Shown piece by piece: positions 12,952 through 25,806 of a stretch of 64,000 nucleotides of DNA (position 1 is its first letter; every line of letters starts with the position of its first letter). Position numbers and translations under genes: made by a program. The notes below the pieces were generated by a model. That model worked only from the letters and a program-made list of their open reading frames with translations. It did not search any database and was not told where the DNA came from. This stretch comes from Bos javanicus (Eukaryota > Chordata > Mammalia > Artiodactyla > Bovidae). The DNA lies in the NCBI RefSeq assembly GCF_032452875.1, contig NW_026894283.1:62001-126000 (forward strand), in the 5' to 3' direction.

Positions 12952-13365
12952 TGAGCAGGCATGAATCCTGCGGCCCAGCTGGCGATTATCAGGCAGCTGA
13001 GCAGGCATGAATCCTGCGGCCCAGCTGGCGATTATCAGGCAGCTGAGCAGGCATGAATCCTGCGGCCCAGCTGGCGATTATCAGGCAGCTGAGCAGGCAT
13101 GAATCCTGCGGCCCAGCTGGCGATTATCAGGCAGCTGAGCAGGCATGAATCCTGCGGCCCAGCTGGCGATTATCAGGCAGCTGAGCAGGCATGAATCCTG
13201 CGGCCCAGCTGGCGATTATCAGGCAGCTGAGCAGGCATGAATCCTGCGGCCCAGCTGGCGATTATCAGGCAGCTGAGCAGGCATGAATCCTGCGGCCCAG
13301 CTGGCGATTATCAGGCAGCTGAGCAGGCATGAATCCTGCGGCCCAGCTGGCGATTATCAGGCAGC

Positions 13366-13523
13366 TGAGCAGGCGCTGATCCCGCACCTCAGCAGGCACT
13401 GATCACGTGCCTGTCATGCAGTGATCAGGTGACTGAGAGGCGCTGATCATGTGACTGCTCATGTGCTGATCAGGTAGCTCTCCTGCACGGATCATGTGCC
13501 TCAGCAGGCAAGAATCAGGCAGC
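13366..13523 (+). repeat. S block 14 (near-canonical, 158 bp)
   Basis: Canonical except for the AATCAGGCAGC end. Followed by 25 monomers, including the first type G copy (base 13741). Confidence 0.94.
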
Positions 13524-14673
13524 TGAGCAGGCATGAATCCTGCGGCCCAGCTGGCGATTATCAGGCAGCTGAGCAGGCATGAATCCTGCGGCCCAGCTGG
13601 CGATTATCAGGCAGCTGAGCAGGCATGAATCCTGCGGCCCAGCTGGCGATTATCAGGCAGCTGAGCAGGCATGAATCCTGCGGCCCAGCTGGCGATTATC
13701 AGGCAGCTGAGCAGGCATGAATCCTGCGGCCCAGCTGGCGGTTATCAGGCAGCTGAGCAGGCATGAATCCTGCGGCCCAGCTGGCGATTATCAGGCAGCT
13801 GAGCAGGCATGAATCCTGCGGCCCAGCTGGCGATTATCAGGCAGCTGAGCAGGCATGAATCCTGCGGCCCAGCTGGCGATTATCAGGCAGCTGAGCAGGC
13901 ATGAATCCTGCGGCCCAGCTGGCGATTATCAGGCAGCTGAGCAGGCATGAATCCTGCGGCCCAGCTGGCGATTATCAGGCAGCTGAGCAGGCATGAATCC
14001 TGCGGCCCAGCTGGCGATTATCAGGCAGCTGAGCAGGCATGAATCCTGCGGCCCAGCTGGCGATTATCAGGCAGCTGAGCAGGCATGAATCCTGCGGCCC
14101 AGCTGGCGATTATCAGGCAGCTGAGCAGGCATGAATCCTGCGGCCCAGCTGGCGATTATCAGGCAGCTGAGCAGGCATGAATCCTGCGGCCCAGCTGGCG
14201 ATTATCAGGCAGCTGAGCAGGCATGAATCCTGCGGCCCAGCTGGCGATTATCAGGCAGCTGAGCAGGCATGAATCCTGCGGCCCAGCTGGCGATTATCAG
14301 GCAGCTGAGCAGGCATGAATCCTGCGGCCCAGCTGGCGATTATCAGGCAGCTGAGCAGGCATGAATCCTGCGGCCCAGCTGGCGATTATCAGGCAGCTGA
14401 GCAGGCATGAATCCTGCGGCCCAGCTGGCGATTATCAGGCAGCTGAGCAGGCATGAATCCTGCGGCCCAGCTGGCGATTATCAGGCAGCTGAGCAGGCAT
14501 GAATCCTGCGGCCCAGCTGGCGATTATCAGGCAGCTGAGCAGGCATGAATCCTGCGGCCCAGCTGGCGATTATCAGGCAGCTGAGCAGGCATGAATCCTG
14601 CGGCCCAGCTGGCGATTATCAGGCAGCTGAGCAGGCATGAATCCTGCGGCCCAGCTGGCGATTATCAGGCAGC

Positions 14674-14829
14674 TGAGCAGGCGCTGATCCCGCACCCAGC
14701 AGGCACTGATCACGTGCCTGTCATGCAGTGATCAGGTGACTGAGAGGCGCTGATCATGTGACTGCTCATGTGCTGATCAGGTAGCTCTCCTGCACGGATC
14801 ATGTGCCCAGCAGGCAAGAATCAAGCAGC
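14674..14829 (+). repeat. S block 15 (156 bp)
   Basis: Two 1-bp contractions (GCACCCAGC and GTGCCCAGC, each canonically CCTCAGC). Otherwise canonical. Followed by 15 monomers. Confidence 0.94.
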
Positions 14830-15519
14830 TGAGCAGGCATGAATCCTGCGGCCCAGCTGGCGATTATCAGGCAGCTGAGCAGGCATGAATCCTGCGGCCC
14901 AGCTGGCGATTATCAGGCAGCTGAGCAGGCATGAATCCTGCGGCCCAGCTGGCGATTATCAGGCAGCTGAGCAGGCATGAATCCTGCGGCCCAGCTGGCG
15001 ATTATCAGGCAGCTGAGCAGGCATGAATCCTGCGGCCCAGCTGGCGATTATCAGGCAGCTGAGCAGGCATGAATCCTGCGGCCCAGCTGGCGATTATCAG
15101 GCAGCTGAGCAGGCATGAATCCTGCGGCCCAGCTGGCGATTATCAGGCAGCTGAGCAGGCATGAATCCTGCGGCCCAGCTGGCGATTATCAGGCAGCTGA
15201 GCAGGCATGAATCCTGCGGCCCAGCTGGCGATTATCAGGCAGCTGAGCAGGCATGAATCCTGCGGCCCAGCTGGCGATTATCAGGCAGCTGAGCAGGCAT
15301 GAATCCTGCGGCCCAGCTGGCGATTATCAGGCAGCTGAGCAGGCATGAATCCTGCGGCCCAGCTGGCGATTATCAGGCAGCTGAGCAGGCATGAATCCTG
15401 CGGCCCAGCTGGCGATTATCAGGCAGCTGAGCAGGCATGAATCCTGCGGCCCAGCTGGCGATTATCAGGCAGCTGAGCAGGCATGAATCCTGCGGCCCAG
15501 CTGGCGATTATCAGGCAGC

Positions 15520-15669
15520 TGAGCAGGCATGAATCCTGCGGCCCAGCTGGCACTGATCAGTGCCTGTCATGAGCAGGCATGAAGGCGCTGATCATGTGAC
15601 TGCTCATGTGCTGATCAGGCAGCTGAGCAGGCATGAATCCTGCGGCCCAGCTGGCGAGAATCAGGCAGC
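15520..15669 (+). repeat. S block 16 (hybrid, 150 bp)
   Basis: A mosaic of monomer and S: a monomer start runs to CAGCTGGCAC, joins S sequence (TGATCAGTGCCTGTCATG), returns to a monomer start (AGCAGGCATGAAGGCGC), then S (TGATCATGTGACTGC), then an almost complete monomer ending GCGAGAATCAGGCAGC. It could be gene conversion within the array or a blended assembly consensus. Followed by 22 monomers. Confidence 0.88.
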
Positions 15670-16681
15670 TGAGCAGGCATGAATCCTGCGGCCCAGCTGG
15701 CGATTATCAGGCAGCTGAGCAGGCATGAATCCTGCGGCCCAGCTGGCGATTATCAGGCAGCTGAGCAGGCATGAATCCTGCGGCCCAGCTGGCGATTATC
15801 AGGCAGCTGAGCAGGCATGAATCCTGCGGCCCAGCTGGCGATTATCAGGCAGCTGAGCAGGCATGAATCCTGCGGCCCAGCTGGCGATTATCAGGCAGCT
15901 GAGCAGGCATGAATCCTGCGGCCCAGCTGGCGATTATCAGGCAGCTGAGCAGGCATGAATCCTGCGGCCCAGCTGGCGATTATCAGGCAGCTGAGCAGGC
16001 ATGAATCCTGCGGCCCAGCTGGCGATTATCAGGCAGCTGAGCAGGCATGAATCCTGCGGCCCAGCTGGCGATTATCAGGCAGCTGAGCAGGCATGAATCC
16101 TGCGGCCCAGCTGGCGATTATCAGGCAGCTGAGCAGGCATGAATCCTGCGGCCCAGCTGGCGATTATCAGGCAGCTGAGCAGGCATGAATCCTGCGGCCC
16201 AGCTGGCGATTATCAGGCAGCTGAGCAGGCATGAATCCTGCGGCCCAGCTGGCGATTATCAGGCAGCTGAGCAGGCATGAATCCTGCGGCCCAGCTGGCG
16301 ATTATCAGGCAGCTGAGCAGGCATGAATCCTGCGGCCCAGCTGGCGATTATCAGGCAGCTGAGCAGGCATGAATCCTGCGGCCCAGCTGGCGATTATCAG
16401 GCAGCTGAGCAGGCATGAATCCTGCGGCCCAGCTGGCGATTATCAGGCAGCTGAGCAGGCATGAATCCTGCGGCCCAGCTGGCGATTATCAGGCAGCTGA
16501 GCAGGCATGAATCCTGCGGCCCAGCTGGCGATTATCAGGCAGCTGAGCAGGCATGAATCCTGCGGCCCAGCTGGCGATTATCAGGCAGCTGAGCAGGCAT
16601 GAATCCTGCGGCCCAGCTGGCGATTATCAGGCAGCTGAGCAGGCATGAATCCTGCGGCCCAGCTGGCGATTATCAGGCAGC

Positions 16682-16839
16682 TGAGCAGGCGCTGATCCCG
16701 CACCTCAGCAGGCACTGATCACGTGCCTGTCATGCAGTGATCAGGTGACTGAGAGGCGCTGATCATGTGACTGCTCATGTGCTGATCAGGTAGCTCTCCT
16801 GCACGGATCATGTGCCTCAGCAGGCAAGAATCAAGCAGC
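16682..16839 (+). repeat. S block 17 (canonical, 158 bp)
   Basis: Canonical copy followed by only 9 monomers. Confidence 0.95.
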
Positions 16840-17253
16840 TGAGCAGGCATGAATCCTGCGGCCCAGCTGGCGATTATCAGGCAGCTGAGCAGGCATGAAT
16901 CCTGCGGCCCAGCTGGCGATTATCAGGCAGCTGAGCAGGCATGAATCCTGCGGCCCAGCTGGCGATTATCAGGCAGCTGAGCAGGCATGAATCCTGCGGC
17001 CCAGCTGGCGATTATCAGGCAGCTGAGCAGGCATGAATCCTGCGGCCCAGCTGGCGATTATCAGGCAGCTGAGCAGGCATGAATCCTGCGGCCCAGCTGG
17101 CGATTATCAGGCAGCTGAGCAGGCATGAATCCTGCGGCCCAGCTGGCGATTATCAGGCAGCTGAGCAGGCATGAATCCTGCGGCCCAGCTGGCGATTATC
17201 AGGCAGCTGAGCAGGCATGAATCCTGCGGCCCAGCTGGCGATTATCAGGCAGC

Positions 17254-17410
17254 TGAGCAGGCATGATCCCGCACCTCAGCAGGCACTGATCACGTGCCTG
17301 TCATGCAGTGATCAGGTGACTGAGAGGCGCTGATCATGTGACTGCTCATGTGCTGATCAGGTAGCTCTCCTGCACGGATCATGTGCCTCAGCAGGCAAGA
17401 ATCAGGCAGC
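17254..17410 (+). repeat. S block 18 (157 bp)
   Basis: Left end reads CATGATCCCGC, as in S13, S22, S25, S26, S29 and S61. End is AATCAGGCAGC. Followed by 24 monomers that include a group of three type G copies (18318, 18364, 18410). Confidence 0.94.
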
Positions 17411-18514
17411 TGAGCAGGCATGAATCCTGCGGCCCAGCTGGCGATTATCAGGCAGCTGAGCAGGCATGAATCCTGCGGCCCAGCTGGCGATTATCAGGCA
17501 GCTGAGCAGGCATGAATCCTGCGGCCCAGCTGGCGATTATCAGGCAGCTGAGCAGGCATGAATCCTGCGGCCCAGCTGGCGATTATCAGGCAGCTGAGCA
17601 GGCATGAATCCTGCGGCCCAGCTGGCGATTATCAGGCAGCTGAGCAGGCATGAATCCTGCGGCCCAGCTGGCGATTATCAGGCAGCTGAGCAGGCATGAA
17701 TCCTGCGGCCCAGCTGGCGATTATCAGGCAGCTGAGCAGGCATGAATCCTGCGGCCCAGCTGGCGATTATCAGGCAGCTGAGCAGGCATGAATCCTGCGG
17801 CCCAGCTGGCGATTATCAGGCAGCTGAGCAGGCATGAATCCTGCGGCCCAGCTGGCGATTATCAGGCAGCTGAGCAGGCATGAATCCTGCGGCCCAGCTG
17901 GCGATTATCAGGCAGCTGAGCAGGCATGAATCCTGCGGCCCAGCTGGCGATTATCAGGCAGCTGAGCAGGCATGAATCCTGCGGCCCAGCTGGCGATTAT
18001 CAGGCAGCTGAGCAGGCATGAATCCTGCGGCCCAGCTGGCGATTATCAGGCAGCTGAGCAGGCATGAATCCTGCGGCCCAGCTGGCGATTATCAGGCAGC
18101 TGAGCAGGCATGAATCCTGCGGCCCAGCTGGCGATTATCAGGCAGCTGAGCAGGCATGAATCCTGCGGCCCAGCTGGCGATTATCAGGCAGCTGAGCAGG
18201 CATGAATCCTGCGGCCCAGCTGGCGATTATCAGGCAGCTGAGCAGGCATGAATCCTGCGGCCCAGCTGGCGATTATCAGGCAGCTGAGCAGGCATGAATC
18301 CTGCGGCCCAGCTGGCGGTTATCAGGCAGCTGAGCAGGCATGAATCCTGCGGCCCAGCTGGCGGTTATCAGGCAGCTGAGCAGGCATGAATCCTGCGGCC
18401 CAGCTGGCGGTTATCAGGCAGCTGAGCAGGCATGAATCCTGCGGCCCAGCTGGCGATTATCAGGCAGCTGAGCAGGCATGAATCCTGCGGCCCAGCTGGC
18501 GATTATCAGGCAGC

Positions 18515-18672
18515 TGAGCAGGCGCTGATCCCGCACCTCAGCAGGCACTGATCACGTGCCTGTCATGCAGTGATCAGGTGACTGAGAGGCGCTGATCATG
18601 TGACTGCTCATGTGCTGATCAGGTAGCTCTCCTGCACGGATCATGTGCCTCAGCAGGCAAGAATCAAGCAGC
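18515..18672 (+). repeat. S block 19 (canonical, 158 bp)
   Basis: Canonical copy followed by 19 monomers, one of them type G (19350). Confidence 0.95.
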
Positions 18673-19546
18673 TGAGCAGGCATGAATCCTGCGGCCCAGC
18701 TGGCGATTATCAGGCAGCTGAGCAGGCATGAATCCTGCGGCCCAGCTGGCGATTATCAGGCAGCTGAGCAGGCATGAATCCTGCGGCCCAGCTGGCGATT
18801 ATCAGGCAGCTGAGCAGGCATGAATCCTGCGGCCCAGCTGGCGATTATCAGGCAGCTGAGCAGGCATGAATCCTGCGGCCCAGCTGGCGATTATCAGGCA
18901 GCTGAGCAGGCATGAATCCTGCGGCCCAGCTGGCGATTATCAGGCAGCTGAGCAGGCATGAATCCTGCGGCCCAGCTGGCGATTATCAGGCAGCTGAGCA
19001 GGCATGAATCCTGCGGCCCAGCTGGCGATTATCAGGCAGCTGAGCAGGCATGAATCCTGCGGCCCAGCTGGCGATTATCAGGCAGCTGAGCAGGCATGAA
19101 TCCTGCGGCCCAGCTGGCGATTATCAGGCAGCTGAGCAGGCATGAATCCTGCGGCCCAGCTGGCGATTATCAGGCAGCTGAGCAGGCATGAATCCTGCGG
19201 CCCAGCTGGCGATTATCAGGCAGCTGAGCAGGCATGAATCCTGCGGCCCAGCTGGCGATTATCAGGCAGCTGAGCAGGCATGAATCCTGCGGCCCAGCTG
19301 GCGATTATCAGGCAGCTGAGCAGGCATGAATCCTGCGGCCCAGCTGGCGGTTATCAGGCAGCTGAGCAGGCATGAATCCTGCGGCCCAGCTGGCGATTAT
19401 CAGGCAGCTGAGCAGGCATGAATCCTGCGGCCCAGCTGGCGATTATCAGGCAGCTGAGCAGGCATGAATCCTGCGGCCCAGCTGGCGATTATCAGGCAGC
19501 TGAGCAGGCATGAATCCTGCGGCCCAGCTGGCGATTATCAGGCAGC

Positions 19547-19704
19547 TGAGCAGGCGCTGATCCCGCACCTCAGCAGGCACTGATCACGTGCCTGTCATGC
19601 AGTGATCAGGTGACTGAGAGGCGCTGATCATGTGACTGCTCATGTGCTGATCAGGTAGCTCTCCTGCACGGATCATGTGCCTCAGCAGGCAAGAATCAAG
19701 CAGC
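19547..19704 (+). repeat. S block 20 (canonical, 158 bp)
   Basis: Canonical copy followed by 7 monomers and then the hybrid S21. Confidence 0.95.
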
Positions 19705-20026
19705 TGAGCAGGCATGAATCCTGCGGCCCAGCTGGCGATTATCAGGCAGCTGAGCAGGCATGAATCCTGCGGCCCAGCTGGCGATTATCAGGCAGCTGAG
19801 CAGGCATGAATCCTGCGGCCCAGCTGGCGATTATCAGGCAGCTGAGCAGGCATGAATCCTGCGGCCCAGCTGGCGATTATCAGGCAGCTGAGCAGGCATG
19901 AATCCTGCGGCCCAGCTGGCGATTATCAGGCAGCTGAGCAGGCATGAATCCTGCGGCCCAGCTGGCGATTATCAGGCAGCTGAGCAGGCATGAATCCTGC
20001 GGCCCAGCTGGCGATTATCAGGCAGC

Positions 20027-20124
20027 TGAGCAGGCATGAATCCTGCGGCCCAGCTGGCGGTATCAGCTGCCTGTCATGCAGCAGGCGATGAAGGCGCTGA
20101 GCAGCTGCGGCATGATCAGGCAGC
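20027..20124 (+). repeat. S block 21 (hybrid, shortened to 98 bp)
   Basis: A monomer start runs to GGCGGTATCAGCTGCC, then TGTCATGCAGCAGGCGATG and GAAGGCGCTGAGCAGCTGCGG, fragments of S and monomer in short patches. The next unit (20125-20169) is a 45-bp monomer lacking one G at CTGCGCCC. A minus-strand open frame of 84 codons crosses this area by chance. Followed by that 45-mer and 8 monomers. Confidence 0.86.
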
Positions 20125-20537
20125 TGAGCAGGCATGAATCCTGCGCCCAGCTGGCGATTATCAGGCAGCTGAGCAGGCATGAATCCTGCGGCCCAGCTGG
20201 CGATTATCAGGCAGCTGAGCAGGCATGAATCCTGCGGCCCAGCTGGCGATTATCAGGCAGCTGAGCAGGCATGAATCCTGCGGCCCAGCTGGCGATTATC
20301 AGGCAGCTGAGCAGGCATGAATCCTGCGGCCCAGCTGGCGATTATCAGGCAGCTGAGCAGGCATGAATCCTGCGGCCCAGCTGGCGATTATCAGGCAGCT
20401 GAGCAGGCATGAATCCTGCGGCCCAGCTGGCGGTTATCAGGCAGCTGAGCAGGCATGAATCCTGCGGCCCAGCTGGCGATTATCAGGCAGCTGAGCAGGC
20501 ATGAATCCTGCGGCCCAGCTGGCGATTATCAGGCAGC

Positions 20538-20694
20538 TGAGCAGGCATGATCCCGCACCTCAGCAGGCACTGATCACGTGCCTGTCATGCAGTGATCAGG
20601 TGACTGAGAGGCGCTGATCATGTGACTGCTCATGTGCTGATCAGGTAGCTCTCCTGCACGGATCATGTGCCTCAGCTGGCAATTATCATGCAGC
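20538..20694 (+). repeat. S block 22 (157 bp, variant right end)
   Basis: Left end CATGATCCCGC. The last half-unit reads AGCTGGCAATTATCATGCAGC, closer to the second half of the monomer than to the usual S end, which illustrates the shared ancestry of the half-units. Followed by 21 monomers. Confidence 0.93.
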
Positions 20695-21660
20695 TGAGCA
20701 GGCATGAATCCTGCGGCCCAGCTGGCGATTATCAGGCAGCTGAGCAGGCATGAATCCTGCGGCCCAGCTGGCGATTATCAGGCAGCTGAGCAGGCATGAA
20801 TCCTGCGGCCCAGCTGGCGATTATCAGGCAGCTGAGCAGGCATGAATCCTGCGGCCCAGCTGGCGATTATCAGGCAGCTGAGCAGGCATGAATCCTGCGG
20901 CCCAGCTGGCGATTATCAGGCAGCTGAGCAGGCATGAATCCTGCGGCCCAGCTGGCGATTATCAGGCAGCTGAGCAGGCATGAATCCTGCGGCCCAGCTG
21001 GCGATTATCAGGCAGCTGAGCAGGCATGAATCCTGCGGCCCAGCTGGCGATTATCAGGCAGCTGAGCAGGCATGAATCCTGCGGCCCAGCTGGCGATTAT
21101 CAGGCAGCTGAGCAGGCATGAATCCTGCGGCCCAGCTGGCGATTATCAGGCAGCTGAGCAGGCATGAATCCTGCGGCCCAGCTGGCGATTATCAGGCAGC
21201 TGAGCAGGCATGAATCCTGCGGCCCAGCTGGCGATTATCAGGCAGCTGAGCAGGCATGAATCCTGCGGCCCAGCTGGCGATTATCAGGCAGCTGAGCAGG
21301 CATGAATCCTGCGGCCCAGCTGGCGATTATCAGGCAGCTGAGCAGGCATGAATCCTGCGGCCCAGCTGGCGATTATCAGGCAGCTGAGCAGGCATGAATC
21401 CTGCGGCCCAGCTGGCGATTATCAGGCAGCTGAGCAGGCATGAATCCTGCGGCCCAGCTGGCGATTATCAGGCAGCTGAGCAGGCATGAATCCTGCGGCC
21501 CAGCTGGCGATTATCAGGCAGCTGAGCAGGCATGAATCCTGCGGCCCAGCTGGCGATTATCAGGCAGCTGAGCAGGCATGAATCCTGCGGCCCAGCTGGC
21601 GATTATCAGGCAGCTGAGCAGGCATGAATCCTGCGGCCCAGCTGGCGATTATCAGGCAGC

Positions 21661-21818
21661 TGAGCAGGCGCTGATCCCGCACCTCAGCAGGCACTGATCA
21701 CGTGCCTGTCATGCAGTGATCAGGTGACTGAGAGGCGCTGATCATGTGACTGCTCATGTGCTGATCAGGTAGCTCTCCTGCACGGATCATGTGCCTCAGC
21801 AGGCAAGAATCAAGCAGC
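21661..21818 (+). repeat. S block 23 (canonical, 158 bp)
   Basis: Canonical copy followed by 22 monomers, one type G (22358). Confidence 0.95.
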
Positions 21819-22830
21819 TGAGCAGGCATGAATCCTGCGGCCCAGCTGGCGATTATCAGGCAGCTGAGCAGGCATGAATCCTGCGGCCCAGCTGGCGATT
21901 ATCAGGCAGCTGAGCAGGCATGAATCCTGCGGCCCAGCTGGCGATTATCAGGCAGCTGAGCAGGCATGAATCCTGCGGCCCAGCTGGCGATTATCAGGCA
22001 GCTGAGCAGGCATGAATCCTGCGGCCCAGCTGGCGATTATCAGGCAGCTGAGCAGGCATGAATCCTGCGGCCCAGCTGGCGATTATCAGGCAGCTGAGCA
22101 GGCATGAATCCTGCGGCCCAGCTGGCGATTATCAGGCAGCTGAGCAGGCATGAATCCTGCGGCCCAGCTGGCGATTATCAGGCAGCTGAGCAGGCATGAA
22201 TCCTGCGGCCCAGCTGGCGATTATCAGGCAGCTGAGCAGGCATGAATCCTGCGGCCCAGCTGGCGATTATCAGGCAGCTGAGCAGGCATGAATCCTGCGG
22301 CCCAGCTGGCGATTATCAGGCAGCTGAGCAGGCATGAATCCTGCGGCCCAGCTGGCGGTTATCAGGCAGCTGAGCAGGCATGAATCCTGCGGCCCAGCTG
22401 GCGATTATCAGGCAGCTGAGCAGGCATGAATCCTGCGGCCCAGCTGGCGATTATCAGGCAGCTGAGCAGGCATGAATCCTGCGGCCCAGCTGGCGATTAT
22501 CAGGCAGCTGAGCAGGCATGAATCCTGCGGCCCAGCTGGCGATTATCAGGCAGCTGAGCAGGCATGAATCCTGCGGCCCAGCTGGCGATTATCAGGCAGC
22601 TGAGCAGGCATGAATCCTGCGGCCCAGCTGGCGATTATCAGGCAGCTGAGCAGGCATGAATCCTGCGGCCCAGCTGGCGATTATCAGGCAGCTGAGCAGG
22701 CATGAATCCTGCGGCCCAGCTGGCGATTATCAGGCAGCTGAGCAGGCATGAATCCTGCGGCCCAGCTGGCGATTATCAGGCAGCTGAGCAGGCATGAATC
22801 CTGCGGCCCAGCTGGCGATTATCAGGCAGC

Positions 22831-22943
22831 TGAGCAGGCATGAATCCTGCACCTCAGCAGGCACTGATCACGTGCCTGTCATGCAGTGATCAGGTGACTG
22901 AGAGGCGCTGATCATGTGACTGCTCATGTGCTGATCAGGCAGC
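22831..22943 (+). repeat. S block 24 (shortened, 113 bp)
   Basis: The left end is monomer-like (CATGAATCCTGCACC), as in S9. The last two half-units are missing, so the block is exactly five half-units (23+45+45) and passes straight into a standard monomer after TGATCAGGCAGC. A clean loss of one 45-bp pair of half-units explains it. Followed by 9 monomers. Confidence 0.92.
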
Positions 22944-23357
22944 TGAGCAGGCATGAATCCTGCGGCCCAGCTGGCGATTATCAGGCAGCTGAGCAGGCAT
23001 GAATCCTGCGGCCCAGCTGGCGATTATCAGGCAGCTGAGCAGGCATGAATCCTGCGGCCCAGCTGGCGATTATCAGGCAGCTGAGCAGGCATGAATCCTG
23101 CGGCCCAGCTGGCGATTATCAGGCAGCTGAGCAGGCATGAATCCTGCGGCCCAGCTGGCGATTATCAGGCAGCTGAGCAGGCATGAATCCTGCGGCCCAG
23201 CTGGCGATTATCAGGCAGCTGAGCAGGCATGAATCCTGCGGCCCAGCTGGCGATTATCAGGCAGCTGAGCAGGCATGAATCCTGCGGCCCAGCTGGCGAT
23301 TATCAGGCAGCTGAGCAGGCATGAATCCTGCGGCCCAGCTGGCGATTATCAGGCAGC

Positions 23358-23513
23358 TGAGCAGGCATGATCCCGCACCTCAGCAGGCACTGATCACGTG
23401 CCTGTCATGCAGTGATCAGGTGACTGAGAGGCGCTGATCATGTGACTGCTCATGTGCTGATCAGGTAGCTCTCCTGCACGGATCATGTGCCTCAGCAGGC
23501 AAGAATCAGCAGC
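23358..23513 (+). repeat. S block 25 (156 bp)
   Basis: Left end CATGATCCCGC; right end AATCAGCAGC, one base shorter. Followed by 21 type A monomers. Confidence 0.94.
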
Positions 23514-24479
23514 TGAGCAGGCATGAATCCTGCGGCCCAGCTGGCGATTATCAGGCAGCTGAGCAGGCATGAATCCTGCGGCCCAGCTGGCGATTATCAG
23601 GCAGCTGAGCAGGCATGAATCCTGCGGCCCAGCTGGCGATTATCAGGCAGCTGAGCAGGCATGAATCCTGCGGCCCAGCTGGCGATTATCAGGCAGCTGA
23701 GCAGGCATGAATCCTGCGGCCCAGCTGGCGATTATCAGGCAGCTGAGCAGGCATGAATCCTGCGGCCCAGCTGGCGATTATCAGGCAGCTGAGCAGGCAT
23801 GAATCCTGCGGCCCAGCTGGCGATTATCAGGCAGCTGAGCAGGCATGAATCCTGCGGCCCAGCTGGCGATTATCAGGCAGCTGAGCAGGCATGAATCCTG
23901 CGGCCCAGCTGGCGATTATCAGGCAGCTGAGCAGGCATGAATCCTGCGGCCCAGCTGGCGATTATCAGGCAGCTGAGCAGGCATGAATCCTGCGGCCCAG
24001 CTGGCGATTATCAGGCAGCTGAGCAGGCATGAATCCTGCGGCCCAGCTGGCGATTATCAGGCAGCTGAGCAGGCATGAATCCTGCGGCCCAGCTGGCGAT
24101 TATCAGGCAGCTGAGCAGGCATGAATCCTGCGGCCCAGCTGGCGATTATCAGGCAGCTGAGCAGGCATGAATCCTGCGGCCCAGCTGGCGATTATCAGGC
24201 AGCTGAGCAGGCATGAATCCTGCGGCCCAGCTGGCGATTATCAGGCAGCTGAGCAGGCATGAATCCTGCGGCCCAGCTGGCGATTATCAGGCAGCTGAGC
24301 AGGCATGAATCCTGCGGCCCAGCTGGCGATTATCAGGCAGCTGAGCAGGCATGAATCCTGCGGCCCAGCTGGCGATTATCAGGCAGCTGAGCAGGCATGA
24401 ATCCTGCGGCCCAGCTGGCGATTATCAGGCAGCTGAGCAGGCATGAATCCTGCGGCCCAGCTGGCGATTATCAGGCAGC

Positions 24480-24636
24480 TGAGCAGGCATGATCCCGCAC
24501 CTCAGCAGGCACTGATCACGTGCCTGTCATGCAGTGATCAGGTGACTGAGAGGCGCTGATCATGTGACTGCTCATGTGCTGATCAGGCAGCTCTCCTGCA
24601 CGGATCATGTGCCTCAGCAGGCAAGAATCAGGCAGC
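24480..24636 (+). repeat. S block 26 (157 bp)
   Basis: Left end CATGATCCCGC, GGCAGCTCTCC in the middle, and AATCAGGCAGC at the end. Followed by 22 monomers, two of them type G (25498, 25544) and then two type A before S27. Confidence 0.94.
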
Positions 24637-25648
24637 TGAGCAGGCATGAATCCTGCGGCCCAGCTGGCGATTATCAGGCAGCTGAGCAGGCATGAATCCT
24701 GCGGCCCAGCTGGCGATTATCAGGCAGCTGAGCAGGCATGAATCCTGCGGCCCAGCTGGCGATTATCAGGCAGCTGAGCAGGCATGAATCCTGCGGCCCA
24801 GCTGGCGATTATCAGGCAGCTGAGCAGGCATGAATCCTGCGGCCCAGCTGGCGATTATCAGGCAGCTGAGCAGGCATGAATCCTGCGGCCCAGCTGGCGA
24901 TTATCAGGCAGCTGAGCAGGCATGAATCCTGCGGCCCAGCTGGCGATTATCAGGCAGCTGAGCAGGCATGAATCCTGCGGCCCAGCTGGCGATTATCAGG
25001 CAGCTGAGCAGGCATGAATCCTGCGGCCCAGCTGGCGATTATCAGGCAGCTGAGCAGGCATGAATCCTGCGGCCCAGCTGGCGATTATCAGGCAGCTGAG
25101 CAGGCATGAATCCTGCGGCCCAGCTGGCGATTATCAGGCAGCTGAGCAGGCATGAATCCTGCGGCCCAGCTGGCGATTATCAGGCAGCTGAGCAGGCATG
25201 AATCCTGCGGCCCAGCTGGCGATTATCAGGCAGCTGAGCAGGCATGAATCCTGCGGCCCAGCTGGCGATTATCAGGCAGCTGAGCAGGCATGAATCCTGC
25301 GGCCCAGCTGGCGATTATCAGGCAGCTGAGCAGGCATGAATCCTGCGGCCCAGCTGGCGATTATCAGGCAGCTGAGCAGGCATGAATCCTGCGGCCCAGC
25401 TGGCGATTATCAGGCAGCTGAGCAGGCATGAATCCTGCGGCCCAGCTGGCGATTATCAGGCAGCTGAGCAGGCATGAATCCTGCGGCCCAGCTGGCGGTT
25501 ATCAGGCAGCTGAGCAGGCATGAATCCTGCGGCCCAGCTGGCGGTTATCAGGCAGCTGAGCAGGCATGAATCCTGCGGCCCAGCTGGCGATTATCAGGCA
25601 GCTGAGCAGGCATGAATCCTGCGGCCCAGCTGGCGATTATCAGGCAGC

Positions 25649-25806
25649 TGAGCAGGCGCTGATCCCGCACCTCAGCAGGCACTGATCACGTGCCTGTCAT
25701 GCAGTGATCAGGTGACTGAGAGGCGCTGATCATGTGACTGCTCATGTGCTGATCAGGTAGCTCTCCTGCACGGATCATGTGCCTCAGCAGGCAAGAATCA
25801 AGCAGC
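25649..25806 (+). repeat. S block 27 (canonical, 158 bp)
   Basis: Canonical copy. The two monomers before it and the four after it are type A; type G copies lie further away on both sides. Followed by 21 monomers. Confidence 0.95.

Larger units (their letters stand above)
1..13740 (+). repeat. Homogenised left section, type A monomers only
   Basis: Every full monomer I read here is type A, and most look identical. S blocks recur after 21, 22, 20, 19, 14, 18, 21, 22, 13, 21, 22, 21 and 9 monomers. The 21- and 22-monomer steps give 1,124- and 1,170-bp units, and the pair gives a 2,294-bp unit. Such uniformity over about 13 kb suggests recent amplification or conversion, or consensus smoothing during assembly. 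Confidence 0.92.
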
